Assembly: GCA_030673845.1 (NCBI GenBank)
Contig: JAUTCQ010000017.1
Coordinates: forward strand, 124,001 to 188,000
Source of the DNA: Verrucomicrobiota bacterium JB022
Lineage (GTDB): Bacteria > Verrucomicrobiota > Verrucomicrobiia > Opitutales > Oceanipulchritudinaceae
Reading direction: 5' to 3'
DNA: 64,000 nt
Shown here: positions 27,475 to 36,438 of the stretch, in pieces
How positions within the stretch are numbered: position 1 is the first letter of the stretch
Layout: each line of letters begins with the position of its first letter
Program-made: the position numbers and the translations under genes
The notes under the pieces: generated by a model
Told to the model about the DNA's origin: nothing
The model's input: the letters and a program-made list of their open reading frames with translations, nothing else
Databases searched by the model: none

Positions 27475-28272
27475 CTAGGCTTGGCAGAACTCAAAGAAGG
27501 ATTGCCAGTAGTTGAGGGGGATGCCGCCATGGTTACGGTAACTGTTTGGCTGCCGAAGGACCTGATGTGGAATCTGAAATTGGTACAAATACGGTGCCAC
27601 TACCGTGCTGACACCCCTACCAATGATGATGACTTTACAAGGCTGGGCGGCTGCAACCTGCGCCTGTGTCCAATGTTGCCAGGAAGCTTCGAGTATAGCT
27701 TCCACCTGTTGGGGAATAGGGCGAGGCGCTCTCGGTTTATAAATAGCTGGCAGGCTAGCGTCCAAAAGCCAAATGCCCCGCTCCCTCATTTGCTCCAGAA
27801 CGGCGATCTTGTTGGCTAGACGCTGTGCGGGGTTGGCTTGGCCACTAATCAATATCGGGGCAAAATCAGTATTGTCAATCACCTGGTTCACACAGGCATA
27901 GAAGATCTTCCAGAACTGCCACGTTCCCGGGTTTTTGCTTACCCCGGGGGCCAATGTGCGCTCTCCGTATCCGAGGCAGTATACAAGGCGGACAAATGCA
28001 TGCGGGAGAGCCAGAGGAGCCAGCTGCGCATATTGTTCGTAGTTCAAATCATGCGCGGCCTCTTGTGGCGTCGTCGCCACGTGCGACTCCGCCAACAGCA
28101 ATACCTTTACTTTGTTCGGGCGCCAACGCTCCCGGTGAGCATGAGCTGCCTCTAATTCAGGAGCTGCAATTTCCCATGACGGGAGTTCGATAAGAGGATT
28201 AACTTGGCCACAAATGGCATTATAAGCTCGTTGCACTTTAATTCTTATAGCAAGCGGCGATAGGCTAAGCAA
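27475..28272 (-). CDS. Orphan protein with UDG-superfamily-like layout
   Basis: A 265-residue protein with no clear family. Its order of hydrophobic strands and polar loops resembles uracil-DNA glycosylase folds: KVLLLAESHV near residue 55, YCLGYGE, GTWQFWKIF, RGIWLLDASLPA (compare the GVLLLN strand), KVIIIGRGVSTVV (compare the later conserved strand) and NSYRNHGG (compare the His loop). None of the catalytic Asp/Asn signatures is unambiguous, so this is a weak structural guess. Base composition is visibly AT-richer than both neighbours, suggesting acquisition. It abuts the glycosyltransferase stop by 2 bases on the same strand. Confidence 0.45.
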   Translation of the reverse strand: MLSLSPLAIRIKVQRAYNAICGQVNPLIELPSWEIAAPELEAAHAHRERWRPNKVKVLLLAESHVATTPQEAAHDLNYEQYAQLAPLALPHAFVRLVYCLGYGERTLAPGVSKNPGTWQFWKIFYACVNQVIDNTDFAPILISGQANPAQRLANKIAVLEQMRERGIWLLDASLPAIYKPRAPRPIPQQVEAILEASWQHWTQAQVAAAQPCKVIIIGRGVSTVVAPYLYQFQIPHQVLRQPNSYRNHGGIPLNYWQSFFEFCQA

Positions 28273-28274
28273 GC

Positions 28275-29393
28275 CTAAATCTGCTCCAACGCATCCCTCA
28301 ACCCCCGCTCGAACACCTCCAGCGCGTAATGGGCCTCGTAATGGGCGCGGAGTTGGTGCATGAGCGCCGTCCTGTCCTGCGCGAAGAGCACGCGCAGGGC
28401 GTTCGCCACGGCAACGGGCGACGGTTCGGGCGCGTAGTGGGGATAATCGGTCGGGAGCAGGTCGGGGATGCCGCGCCAGGGAGTGGTGACGACGGGCAAG
28501 CCGGCGTTGAGGGCTTCGATCAGCACCAGCGGGAAGCCCTCGTTGCGGTAGTGGGTGGGGAAGACGAGCGCGTCGGCCTCGGCCAGCAGGGTGCGCTTGT
28601 GGGCCTCATCGGCAAAGCCCACGTATTCGATTGTGGCCGGGCCGGGATGGTGCAGCGCGGCCTCGATCTCCGCCCGTTCTTGTTGGGAGACGTAGCCGCC
28701 GGCCAGGCGCAGACGCACGGGGCCGTGGCGGGCCAGCTCGTGGGCGGCGGCCATCGCGGTCAGCACGCCCTTTTCGATCTGGAGATTCGAGAGGTAGAGC
28801 AGCTCGCGGCGGTGGGTGGGGTCGTCCAGGCGAGCGGCCCGGGCGGCGATGACTTCCGCCGCGTCGGGGCAGGCGTCGGGCAAGCCGTTGGGCAACACCA
28901 CCGCTTGTTCCGAGGCAAAATAGAGGGCGTCGAAGCCCACGCGTGGGCTCTGGACCAGTGATAGCGTGGCGTGCCGATAGATGCGGCGCACGGCCAGCCG
29001 CAGGGGCAGGGGAAGGGCTTGCACCCGCTCGCTCAACCCCACGGCCTGCCAATGGAGGATGGTATGCGGCACGCGGGCGCGGATGGCGGGCAGCAGCAGG
29101 GCGTCGCGCAACATCGGCACCAGTTGGCCGGGGGCCGGCACGTAATAAACCGCGTCGGGCCGCTCGCGGCGGATCACCGCCAGCGCTTCGCGTCTGCAGG
29201 CTGCGAGTGCGGCCAGTTTGCGCGGCTGGGGCTCGCCGATGTCGTCGCTCGTGGCCGAGAGGCGGAGGTTGACGTGGCAGACGCGCCAGTCCGGGTCGGC
29301 CTGCAAGGTATCGAGCACGCGCTGCACCATCGCGCTTTGCCCGTGGTGGGGCGGGGGCGTCTGGGCAAGCAGGAGCAGGGTGCGGCGCGGCAT
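28275..29393 (-). CDS. Glycosyltransferase family 4 protein
   Basis: About 372 residues. MPRRTLLLLAQTPPPHHGQS opens the N-terminal GT-B domain with the glycine loop; LVQSPRVGFDALYF and VVLPNGLPDA mark the hinge; RELLYLSNLQIEKGVLTAM and ALVFPTHYRNEGFPLVLIEA (with the conserved E...FPLV...E) form the donor domain. It diverges from the exosortase by about 110 bases and may share its promoter region. A role in exopolysaccharide assembly alongside the Wza-type protein is inference. Alternative start at 29414 adds seven residues. Confidence 0.8.
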   Translation of the reverse strand: MPRRTLLLLAQTPPPHHGQSAMVQRVLDTLQADPDWRVCHVNLRLSATSDDIGEPQPRKLAALAACRREALAVIRRERPDAVYYVPAPGQLVPMLRDALLLPAIRARVPHTILHWQAVGLSERVQALPLPLRLAVRRIYRHATLSLVQSPRVGFDALYFASEQAVVLPNGLPDACPDAAEVIAARAARLDDPTHRRELLYLSNLQIEKGVLTAMAAAHELARHGPVRLRLAGGYVSQQERAEIEAALHHPGPATIEYVGFADEAHKRTLLAEADALVFPTHYRNEGFPLVLIEALNAGLPVVTTPWRGIPDLLPTDYPHYAPEPSPVAVANALRVLFAQDRTALMHQLRAHYEAHYALEVFERGLRDALEQI

Positions 29394-29500
29394 GGCGCTG
29401 CTCAGCATCACCAATGGGCGACGGGAGACAAAAGCTTTCTTGTCTTTCTGCTGCCGCCTCGCCTTGCCAGCCGCACCGCCTTGGCCTCAGATGGGGGCCG

Positions 29501-31129
29501 ATGGCAGACGCGGGCACCAAGAGCATGGCCGGTGGGCGCTGGTGGGCAGGCATTGCCCTGGCGCTGGGCGGGTTTGTGCTCTTCCAGTGGTGGGGCAACG
29601 CCACGCGCGGCTACATCGACACGGGCTCGGTCTTCGTCTGGTGGATGAGCCAGTGGTTCAACGACGGCTCCGATGCCGAACACGGGCCGCTGGTGCTGCT
29701 GCTCGCGGGTTACCTGCTTTACCACAACCTCCAGCGGTGGAAGGCGCTCGATCTGCAGCCGCGCGTGTGGCGGGGTGGGGCGTGGCTGGTGGGGGCCGTG
29801 GTGCTCAACGCGCTCGGTTTTTTCGTGCAGGAGACGCGGCTCAACATTCTGGGGGTGCTGGCTTGGCTTCAAGGCATGGCGTGGCTGCTGGGCGGTGAAC
29901 GCTGGGGCAGGGCGGCCCGGTTTCCGCTCCTGCTGATGCTCTTCAGCATCCCGCTCAACTTCGTGCAAGACTTCATCGGCGCGCACCTGCGGTATGCCGT
30001 CATCGCCAGTGTGCACGGGATCACCGAGCTGCTGGGGCTGGAGGTCGAGCGCGTAGGCACGGTGCTGATGTCGCCTGGTCGGGATTACGTCTACGATGTG
30101 GCCCCGGCCTGTTCGGGCATCCGTTCGCTGCTGGTGGTGGGCGTGCTCAGCCTCGTGGCGAGCTACTTCACCTTTCAACGCAATGGGCGGCGTGCCCTGC
30201 TACTGGCCCTCGCGCTGCCCTTCGCGTTCGTCGGCAACCTCCTGCGCGTGCTTGCGATCGTCCTGGTCGGCCATTTTGCGGGCAGCGAATGGGGTCTGCG
30301 CGTGCACGATTACAGCGGCTTCGTGGTGTTCGCGGTCGTGCTGGGGCTGGCGCTGCTGACGGCTCACCTATTGGAGAAGTTCGTGCCCGAAAAGCCCGTT
30401 GTAGAGCGCCCCGCTAAAACGCGGCAGGCGGCGCGACATTTCTGGCTGGCGCCCGTGACGGTGCTTGCGCTGGCGGCCTTGAGCGTCGCCGCGCTGGAGC
30501 CGCTCAAGCGGCAGGATGTGGACCGCCTGCAGGTAGGGTTGCCCCTGACCCCGAGGGGTGAACTGGAGGCGCTGCCCGACGTGTTGCCGGGGCCGTGGCT
30601 GGGCTACACGCTGCCGATGAGCGAGGCCGAGCGCCTGGTGTTGCCGCCCGATACCGGCTTTGCGCGCGCCCTCTATCGCAGCCTCCACCGCGAGCAGGTG
30701 CTGTATACGCAGGTGCTGAGCGGGCTCGACCGCAGCTCGATCCACCGCCCCGAGATCTGCCTGCGCGCACAGGGCTGGGAAATCCGGCAGAGCGAGGCGC
30801 AGGAATTAGGAGTGACGCAAGGCGACGTTTGGCCCGCCACGGTGATGCTGGCGGCGCAGCCTTCGCGGGAAGGCGAGGGCGTTACGTATGCGTTGCTTGG
30901 CTACTGGTTTGTCAGCGGTCGCGATGAGGCCGGCACCCACCACGCGCGACGGCTGCTCGATTTGCGGTATCGCCTGCAAGGGGAGGCCCATCGGTGGGCG
31001 TATGTGCTGGTACAAACGCCTTTGAGCCCAGAAGAAGCGCAGTTGGCGTCTAACGGTGGCCTGCCGACGGAGGCCCTGCTACGACTGGCGCGAGTGGGTG
31101 CAAGCGTGCGCCAAGCTCAGGCAAATTAA
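29501..31129 (+). CDS. Exosortase fused to EpsI-type domain
   Basis: About 542 residues, ATG at 29501. Residues 1-300 are an eight-helix exosortase with all three catalytic positions: Cys204 (APACSGIRSL), Arg249 (GNLLRVLAIV) and His269 (VHDYSGF). Exosortases cut and transfer PEP-CTERM proteins at the membrane. After a linker (about residue 310) and one further helix (APVTVLALAALSVAALEP), a soluble EpsI/DUF3485-like domain follows with HRPEICLRAQGW, LLGYWFVSGRDE and RWAYVLVQTPL. Fusions of the two occur in several lineages. Substrates in this window are the PEP-CTERM proteins at 6859-11877, 51052-51750 and 60678-61223. Confidence 0.93.
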   Translation: MADAGTKSMAGGRWWAGIALALGGFVLFQWWGNATRGYIDTGSVFVWWMSQWFNDGSDAEHGPLVLLLAGYLLYHNLQRWKALDLQPRVWRGGAWLVGAVVLNALGFFVQETRLNILGVLAWLQGMAWLLGGERWGRAARFPLLLMLFSIPLNFVQDFIGAHLRYAVIASVHGITELLGLEVERVGTVLMSPGRDYVYDVAPACSGIRSLLVVGVLSLVASYFTFQRNGRRALLLALALPFAFVGNLLRVLAIVLVGHFAGSEWGLRVHDYSGFVVFAVVLGLALLTAHLLEKFVPEKPVVERPAKTRQAARHFWLAPVTVLALAALSVAALEPLKRQDVDRLQVGLPLTPRGELEALPDVLPGPWLGYTLPMSEAERLVLPPDTGFARALYRSLHREQVLYTQVLSGLDRSSIHRPEICLRAQGWEIRQSEAQELGVTQGDVWPATVMLAAQPSREGEGVTYALLGYWFVSGRDEAGTHHARRLLDLRYRLQGEAHRWAYVLVQTPLSPEEAQLASNGGLPTEALLRLARVGASVRQAQAN

Positions 31130-31250
31130 GTATCTTGGTTTATAGGGACTTCACCACTGGCTTGACACATCAAACGGGACCGGTTTCTCATCCCGCGTCG
31201 CGGTATCGCCTCGCAATGTTCAAAAAAGCCGCTACATTTTTGGAAAAAAT

Positions 31251-32801
31251 ATGTTCACACTCGCTCAAACCCCTCTCGCCACGCATTTGGCCCTCTTTGT
31301 CGGTGGAGCCTTGGTGGCGGTGGTGATCGGGTATTGGTGGTTTATCCGCTGGTACCGCAGCGCACGCGAGCAGTTGGACGAGCAGCGCAAGATGGGCGAG
31401 CGCGAGAATGAACTGCAGTTGCGCGACCTGAAGGCCAAGCAGGAGCTGGAGTGGGAAAAGAAGCGCATGCAGTTGGAGAGCGACTGGCAACAGCGCCTGC
31501 GCGACGCCGAGCACCAGGAGCGCGTGGCCGGCCAGCGCCGCGAAGAATTTGAAGAGACCCAGAAGCGCCTGCAGGAAGAACGGAGCGAGCAGGAGTCTCA
31601 GCGCCAAAAGCTGCGCGAGCAACGCGAACAGCTCAACAAGGAGCAGCAGGAGTTTCAGGGCCGGCTGGAGTCGTTGACCCACTTCGACCGCGACGCCGCC
31701 CGCACCGCGCTGATGGAAGAGGTGCGCCGCGAGTGCGACCACGAGGTGCGCGAGCTGCGCAGCGAGATCCTCGGCAAGGCGGAAAAAGAGATCAACCACG
31801 ACGCCCGCCGCGTGCTGCTCACCGCCATGCAGCGCCTCTCCACCACCACGCAGCACGACGTGACGGCCACCATCGTCTCCCTGCCGACGGAAGACATGAA
31901 GGGCCGCATCATCGGCCGCGAAGGGCGCAACATCAAGAGCTTCGAGTCGATGACCGGCACCACGCTGCTGATCGACGAAACGCCCAACAGCGTGCTCATC
32001 TCCAGCTTCGACCCGGTGCGCCGCGAGGTGGCCCGGCTGGCGCTGGAATCCCTCGTGCGAGACGGCCGCATCCACCCCAGCTCGATCGAAGATGCGGTGG
32101 CTGCGGCCGAGACCGAGGTGAAGCAAAGCGTGATCGAATACGGTGAAGAGGCCCTCCGCCGCCTGCGCCTGGGCCGCCTGCACCCCGAGGTGGTCACCTG
32201 CATCGGCCGCCTGCACTACCGCCTTTCCAACAACCAGAACACGCTCGATCACTCGGTGGAGGTGGCCAACCTTTGCGCCCTGATGGCAGCCGAGCTAGGC
32301 CTGGATATCGACCTCGCCAAACGCGCCGGCCTGCTGCACGACATCGGCAAGGTGCTCGACGAGCAATACGAAGGCAGCCACGCCGTCGCCGGTGCCAACT
32401 TCCTCAAACGCTACGGCGAGGAAGACGACCGCGTGATCAACGCCGTGGCCGCGCACCACCACGAAATTGCTGCCACCAGCGCCTACTCACCCCTCGTGGT
32501 GGTGGCCGACAGCCTCTCGGCCATGCGCCCGGGTGCCCGTGCGGACAGCTTCGACGGCTACATCCAGCGCGTGCGCAACCTCGAGAAGATCGCCCGCAGC
32601 TTCGAAGGCGTCACCGACGCCTACGCAATCCAGGCGGGCCGCGAAATCCGCGTTATCGTCTCCCCGGAGAAGATCGACGACAGCAGCGCGCGCCGCATCG
32701 CCCGCGAAGTGCGCCGCCGCATCGAAGACGAGCTGCAGTACCCCGGTACGATCAAAGTCACCGTCATCCGCGAAAGCCGCATCACCGAGACGGCCAAGTA
32801 G
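31251..32801 (+). CDS. rny: Ribonuclease Y
   Basis: A 516-residue endoribonuclease. One N-terminal membrane helix ([20 protein letters not shown]), a long charged coiled coil to about residue 195, a KH domain ([17 protein letters not shown], about 217-233), and an HD domain whose metal motif is in [12 protein letters not shown] (His363-Asp364), with AAHHHEIAA later. RNase Y initiates mRNA decay. It is a monocistronic-looking gene; the previous stop is 120 bases away. No SD is evident before the ATG. Compared with Bacillus, the ymdB partner is 15 kb away instead of adjacent. Confidence 0.95.
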   Translation: MFTLAQTPLATHLALFVGGALVAVVIGYWWFIRWYRSAREQLDEQRKMGERENELQLRDLKAKQELEWEKKRMQLESDWQQRLRDAEHQERVAGQRREEFEETQKRLQEERSEQESQRQKLREQREQLNKEQQEFQGRLESLTHFDRDAARTALMEEVRRECDHEVRELRSEILGKAEKEINHDARRVLLTAMQRLSTTTQHDVTATIVSLPTEDMKGRIIGREGRNIKSFESMTGTTLLIDETPNSVLISSFDPVRREVARLALESLVRDGRIHPSSIEDAVAAAETEVKQSVIEYGEEALRRLRLGRLHPEVVTCIGRLHYRLSNNQNTLDHSVEVANLCALMAAELGLDIDLAKRAGLLHDIGKVLDEQYEGSHAVAGANFLKRYGEEDDRVINAVAAHHHEIAATSAYSPLVVVADSLSAMRPGARADSFDGYIQRVRNLEKIARSFEGVTDAYAIQAGREIRVIVSPEKIDDSSARRIAREVRRRIEDELQYPGTIKVTVIRESRITETAK

Positions 32802-32821
32802 GCTGCAGGGCGGAGGTTCTT

Positions 32822-33060
32822 TAGCCGCAGGTGGACGCAAATTTTCGCGGATAAAATTAGCCTTTAGAGCGATTGGGGCAGGTGTTCATGTCTCACGCCA
32901 AGGCGCGGAGCCGTCAAGAAGAGAAGGAGTCGACTATTCCCACCTTCGAGACTCTTCTAACCTTTAAGAACCTATAGTCTTAAAAAACACCTTCGCGGCT
33001 TGGCGCCTTTGCGTGAGGCCCCTTTCTTTCTGTTTTTATCCGCGAAAACCTGCGGCTGGA
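32822..33060. repeat. Nested pair of inverted repeats between rny and apaG-like gene
   Basis: Outer arms: tagccgcaggtggacgcaa with cgcggataaaa (32822-32856) and tttttatccgcgaaaacctg with cggctgga (33033-33060). Inner arms: ctcacgccaaggcgcggagc (about 32891-32910) and cggcttggcgcctttgcgtg with agg (about 32996-33018), the same family as at 22060. The inner arms enclose about 85 bases of AT-richer DNA. The arrangement suggests one element inserted into another. It lies between convergent genes and would fold into a long hairpin in either transcript. Confidence 0.75.
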
Positions 33061-33067
33061 AACCGGT

Positions 33068-33472
33068 CTAATCTCTCCGGTACTTGCCCGGGATCGGCAT
33101 TTCAAACGACGGGATACGCACGTGGACGCGGTTGTCGCCGTCGTCGAGGCCGAAGAAGGCCCCTTGGGCGATACAGTCTCGTCCGGTAAGGTGAAAGCTG
33201 TTGTAGCTGAAGTGGTCACCCGGGTGCAGCACAGGCTCCTGCCCCACGATCTTGTCGCCCTCCACCACATCCATCTCGCCATCGGGGTAGGTGATCACCC
33301 ACTTGCGCGCCAGTAAGGTCACGCGGCGGTCGGAATCGTTCTGGATCGTGAGGTGGTAGATGAAGAGGTGGGGCCGGTCAGGCGAAGCCTGTTCGGGCTC
33401 GAAGCGGTGCTCCAGCGCGTCGAGGCTCACATAAAGACCCTCGGGGGTATAGCTGTCGGTCGGGTGCGCCAT
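33068..33472 (-). CDS. apaG: ApaG-domain protein
   Basis: A 134-residue protein. LEHRFEPEQASPDRPHLFIY, LTIQNDSDRRVTLLARKWVI, YPDGEMDVVEGDKIVGQEPV, LHPGDHFSYNSFHLTG and GAFFGLDDGDNRVHVRIPSF match the ApaG/DUF525 fold, a fibronectin-like beta sandwich, over its whole length. ApaG is best known as a neighbour of diadenosine tetraphosphatase ApaH, and eukaryotic relatives are polymerase-delta-interacting; the bacterial protein's role is unclear. It lies 11 bases downstream of thiS on the same strand. Confidence 0.85.
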   Translation of the reverse strand: MAHPTDSYTPEGLYVSLDALEHRFEPEQASPDRPHLFIYHLTIQNDSDRRVTLLARKWVITYPDGEMDVVEGDKIVGQEPVLHPGDHFSYNSFHLTGRDCIAQGAFFGLDDGDNRVHVRIPSFEMPIPGKYRRD

Positions 33473-33483
33473 ACAAGTGGGGC

Positions 33484-33699
33484 TCAGCCTCCGGCGACGA
33501 TGCGCACGATTTCCAGGCGGTCGCCGGCGGCCAGCGTCGTCTGCTCGGCCTCGGCCGGGGTGAGGGCCTCGCCATTGCGCTCTACCACCACGCGCCGCAC
33601 GGCCTGGCCACGCTGCTCCAGAAAGGCGGGCAGGGGCGTGCCGAGGGCGATCTGGTAGGTTTGCCCGTTGGCGACGATCTCGATCTGTGCAACGTCCAT
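33484..33699 (-). CDS. thiS: Sulfur-carrier protein ThiS
   Basis: A 71-residue ubiquitin-like protein (start at 33699) ending in GG, as needed for C-terminal thiocarboxylation. Core: IEIVANGQTYQIALGTPLPA, RVVVERNGEALTPAEAEQTT, LAAGDRLEIVRIVAGG. It supplies sulfur for the thiazole of thiamine together with ThiF and ThiG, which are not in the window. No thiamine riboswitch is visible upstream. An in-frame upstream Met at 33735 is unlikely. Confidence 0.85.
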   Translation of the reverse strand: MDVAQIEIVANGQTYQIALGTPLPAFLEQRGQAVRRVVVERNGEALTPAEAEQTTLAAGDRLEIVRIVAGG

Positions 33700-33852
33700 G
33701 CCCAGCACGATGGAGCCTTCTCGCGGAAAGTGCAAACTTCTGTAAATTAAGAGACTGCGCGGCTAATTTTTACGATTAGCTGACGGCATGCCTACTTGCC
33801 ACTGGGCCGCTTCTGGCTAAGATCTGGGTTATTGTCCACCCGGTTCACCTTG

Positions 33853-34224
33853 ATGAAGTCGTCCGTCTCTCGCGCATCTGTCTCTTCCGCCGCGGTCCCA
33901 TCCCCGGCGGCCCTTTCCGAAACCGTCCACGACACGCGGGAGCTCTTCCGCGTGGCCCGTGAGCTCGGCCTCGACGCCCGGCAAGTCGAAGCCGTCGAGC
34001 GCCTTCTCACCACCACCCACCGCCGCCGCCAGGAGATCGACTACGAGTGGCGCGCCAAGGGAGACGAGGAAGCTTTTCAGATGTGGTGGCGACGGTTGAC
34101 GGACTTGCACCGCTGGGTCGACCAAGAAATCGAGCGCTTGCTTCGGCCCGAGCAATACGGCACCTGGCGCCGCTGCCGCGAGCTGCGCCTCACCCTTGTC
34201 GGCACGCACCAGCTTTCGGCCTAG
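33853..34224 (+). CDS. Small helical protein of unknown function
   Basis: A 123-residue protein (start at 33853), mainly charged helices: ELFRVARELGLDARQVEAVE, RRRQEIDYEWRAKGDEEAFQ, WWRRLTDLHRWVDQEIERLL. The ending LLRPEQYGTWRRCRELRL has the flavour of Spy/LTxxQ-type metal-sensing proteins, but no signal peptide is seen. Possible operon with the secreted protein that follows is unlikely because a good promoter lies between them. Function unknown. Confidence 0.55.
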   Translation: MKSSVSRASVSSAAVPSPAALSETVHDTRELFRVARELGLDARQVEAVERLLTTTHRRRQEIDYEWRAKGDEEAFQMWWRRLTDLHRWVDQEIERLLRPEQYGTWRRCRELRLTLVGTHQLSA

Positions 34225-34321
34225 CGCCGAGCGGTAAAGAGTCACCATCAGGAGGCGGGAAAGGACGGAGAGCCGGGAAATTTTCCCCAGCGCAAGAGGC
34301 CGGGCAAAAAGTCCTTTTTTG

Positions 34322-34349
34322 TTGGCACAATCGTTAACCGCTTTAGAAT
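34322..34349 (+). promoter_or_regulatory. Sigma-70-type promoter for the secreted Spy-like gene
   Basis: ttggca (34322-34327) and tagaat (34344-34349), each five of six consensus matches, with a 16-base spacer, 58 bases before the ATG at 34407. Confidence 0.5.
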
Positions 34350-34406
34350 GTGCAGCTTAAGATACCCATGCCCGCGCTGGCAAGAATGCTGCAACCCCGG
34401 AAGACG

Positions 34407-34901
34407 ATGAACAACACTGGATTACCCAACCGCTCCCACCTGCGTAACTGGCTTTTGATCGGCACGGTTGCCTGGCTGGGCATTTCTCAACTCGGCGCTC
34501 AGGGTTTCGGCCCTCGGCCCGGCGAAGGCCGTTTGACTCCCGAAGAGGTTATAGAGCGTATGATCTCTCGCATGGATGACCGCCTGGACCTGACGGACGA
34601 GCAGGAGGCCGAAGTCCGCGAAATCCTCAAGGAGAGCCAGGAAAAACGCGCTCTCTACCTCGATGCCGCCCGCGACGCGGAGTCCGAAGGCGAGGCGCGC
34701 GAGCAGATCAAGAAGGCGCACGACGTGGGCAAGGAGGCGAACAAGGAAATCGCCGAACTGCTCGACCGGAAGCAGCGCAAGGAATTCAAGGAGATGCAGA
34801 AGCGCATGGAACAACTGCGCGGCCGCATCGGCAACCGTGGCGCATTTCCTTCCAAAGGAAATGCCGGCGGCCCGCCTCCGGAAGACGCTGGCGAGTATTA
34901 G
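34407..34901 (+). CDS. Secreted Spy-like helical protein
   Basis: About 164 residues with a signal anchor (RNWLLIGTVAWLGISQLGAQ). The mature part is a charged antiparallel helical bundle (RLTPEEVIERMISRMDDRLD, LTDEQEAEVREILKESQEKR, LLDRKQRKEFKEMQKRMEQL). The D(L/L)TDEQ and LDRKQRKEFKE helices echo the LTxxQ/CpxP-Spy family of periplasmic chaperones and metal sensors. It ends in a Gly/Pro tail (GNAGGPPPEDAGEY). Distinct function not known. Start 34407 chosen over 34350 because it leads directly into the signal peptide. Confidence 0.65.
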   Translation: MNNTGLPNRSHLRNWLLIGTVAWLGISQLGAQGFGPRPGEGRLTPEEVIERMISRMDDRLDLTDEQEAEVREILKESQEKRALYLDAARDAESEGEAREQIKKAHDVGKEANKEIAELLDRKQRKEFKEMQKRMEQLRGRIGNRGAFPSKGNAGGPPPEDAGEY

Positions 34902-34938
34902 AGCGAGCTAGCCTCCAGAGGCATCCGGCTTGGTCCTT

Positions 34939-34990
34939 CGCGCTCTGGAATGCTGGGCTGGGCCCAGATCTGGATGCTGAAGCAGGCTGC
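34939..34990. repeat. Solo arm of the ctggaatgc...cagatctgga repeat family
   Basis: cgcgctctggaatgctgggc followed by tgggcccagatctggatgct is one arm of the terminal inverted repeats seen complete at 38497-38632 and 54983-55129. No opposite arm is present nearby, so this is a truncated copy. It sits just after the stop of the secreted helical protein. Confidence 0.6.
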
Positions 34991-35074
34991 ATCCGCTGCT
35001 GCTCCGCAACCTCTCTGCCATAAAACAGTCGACGAACTCCCAGGGGTGAGTTCGACCAAATTGCGTTCTTCTTC

Positions 35075-35103
35075 GCCCCGGTCATGGGTGTACCGGGGCT
35101 TTC
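35075..35103 (+). terminator. Possible intrinsic terminator
   Basis: gccccggt (35075-35082) pairs with accggggc (35092-35099), then ttt. The T tract is short. It lies in the convergent gap before namZ and would serve the plus-strand gene ending at 34901. Confidence 0.45.
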
Positions 35104-35121
35104 TCATGTCCCACCGCGGGT

Positions 35122-36378
35122 CTACTCGTAGAGCCACCAGCGGCGGCTCTGCTGCTGGAACGCCTTGGCCTGTTGCGTCCAGCGGTTGACGAAGCCTCGC
35201 ACGTCGGCTTGTGCGCCCTTTTGCTCCAGCTCTTCCCACCAGGCGTAGCTGCCTACGTGCTTGTTGAAGAGCAGCTGCTGGGAGTCCGGTGCGGCGCGGA
35301 AAGGGTTTCCCCGGCTCCACCCGGCGGCAATCGTCATCAGGTGGAAGCTCAGCTCCGTCGGGCGCACGGTCTGCCAATCCGTCACCAGCACGTAGACGCC
35401 CCGGTGCGGCTTTCCCTTGACGTCAAAGGGCACCACGCGGAACTCGACGCCCGGGATGCGACGCGCCTCCAGGGCCGCCTCGATCTCCTCCGGCGTCTTG
35501 CCGCTAAACTGGAGCACGCGGAAGGGGTATTGCGAGCCGAAGCCATGCTTGAAGCCGCCGAGCTGACAGCCGAGGCCCGTCATGCTATAGCCCATCGCGG
35601 CGGAAAGGTCGGGGATGGCGGGGGAGGTAGGCACCCAGGCCAGCTCGGTTTGCGGCCACATCATGCTGCGTCGCCAGCCCGTCATGGGCACGATGGTCAG
35701 GCGACCGCGCTGGCGCACCTCGTCCGACACCTGGAGCACGCCCGGCTGGTCTTTGGCCATCCGCGCCAGTTCGCCAATCGTCAGGCCATGCACGTAGGGC
35801 ACCGGGAACGCGCCCACGTAGCTTTCCAGCCCCTTGTCGAGCATCGGGCCGTCGACCTTCAGGCCGCCCAGTGGGTTGGGCCGGTCGAGCACCACCACTT
35901 CGGTGCCGGCCTCGAAGCATGCCTCCATCGTGTAGCGCATGGCGCTGACGTAGGTGTAGCTGCGCACCCCGAGGTCTTGCAGGTCGATCACCATCACGTC
36001 GATCCGGTCGAGCATCTCGGGGCTCGGGCGGCGATACTTGCCATAGAGCGAGTAGACGGGCAGGCCGGTGCGGCGGTCGGTCCGGTCCTGGATGTCCTCG
36101 TTGGCCTTCTCGTCGCCATAGATGCCGTGCTCGGGGCCGAAGAGCGCCACAAGGTTCACCCCCGGTGCCTGACGCAGCACGTCGATCGTGCTGGTGCCAA
36201 AGCGGTTGACCCCGGCGGGGTGGGTGAGCAGGCCCACGCGCTTGCCTTGCAGCACGTCGAAATCACGGGATTTGAGCGTGTCGATGCCGAGGCCGATCCG
36301 GGCGGCGGCTAGGGTGGGGAGGATGAGGAAGAGCAGCCAGGGCAGGAGCCAGCGGCCAGCAGTGCGCGATAGAGCCAT
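35122..36378 (-). CDS. namZ: Exo-beta-N-acetylmuramidase NamZ (DUF1343, GH171)
   Basis: A 418-residue protein with signal peptide ([17 protein letters not shown]). Family landmarks: [90 protein letters not shown], and [14 protein letters not shown]. NamZ removes terminal N-acetylmuramic acid from peptidoglycan fragments during wall recovery. The full DUF1343 length is present. It is adjacent to glycerate kinase, 60 bases apart on the same strand, without a recognised recycling operon. Confidence 0.88.
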   Translation of the reverse strand: MALSRTAGRWLLPWLLFLILPTLAAARIGLGIDTLKSRDFDVLQGKRVGLLTHPAGVNRFGTSTIDVLRQAPGVNLVALFGPEHGIYGDEKANEDIQDRTDRRTGLPVYSLYGKYRRPSPEMLDRIDVMVIDLQDLGVRSYTYVSAMRYTMEACFEAGTEVVVLDRPNPLGGLKVDGPMLDKGLESYVGAFPVPYVHGLTIGELARMAKDQPGVLQVSDEVRQRGRLTIVPMTGWRRSMMWPQTELAWVPTSPAIPDLSAAMGYSMTGLGCQLGGFKHGFGSQYPFRVLQFSGKTPEEIEAALEARRIPGVEFRVVPFDVKGKPHRGVYVLVTDWQTVRPTELSFHLMTIAAGWSRGNPFRAAPDSQQLLFNKHVGSYAWWEELEQKGAQADVRGFVNRWTQQAKAFQQQSRRWWLYE

Positions 36379-36438
36379 GGTGCAGCATTGACCGCGTAGA
36401 GGCGGCCTGCCGCAAGCAGAATCGCGCAGCCGGTAAGC

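Noticed and set aside
31162-31190. ttgaca at 31162 as promoter of rny
   Set aside because: No acceptable -10 element at 16-18 bases; kept only as a possibility.
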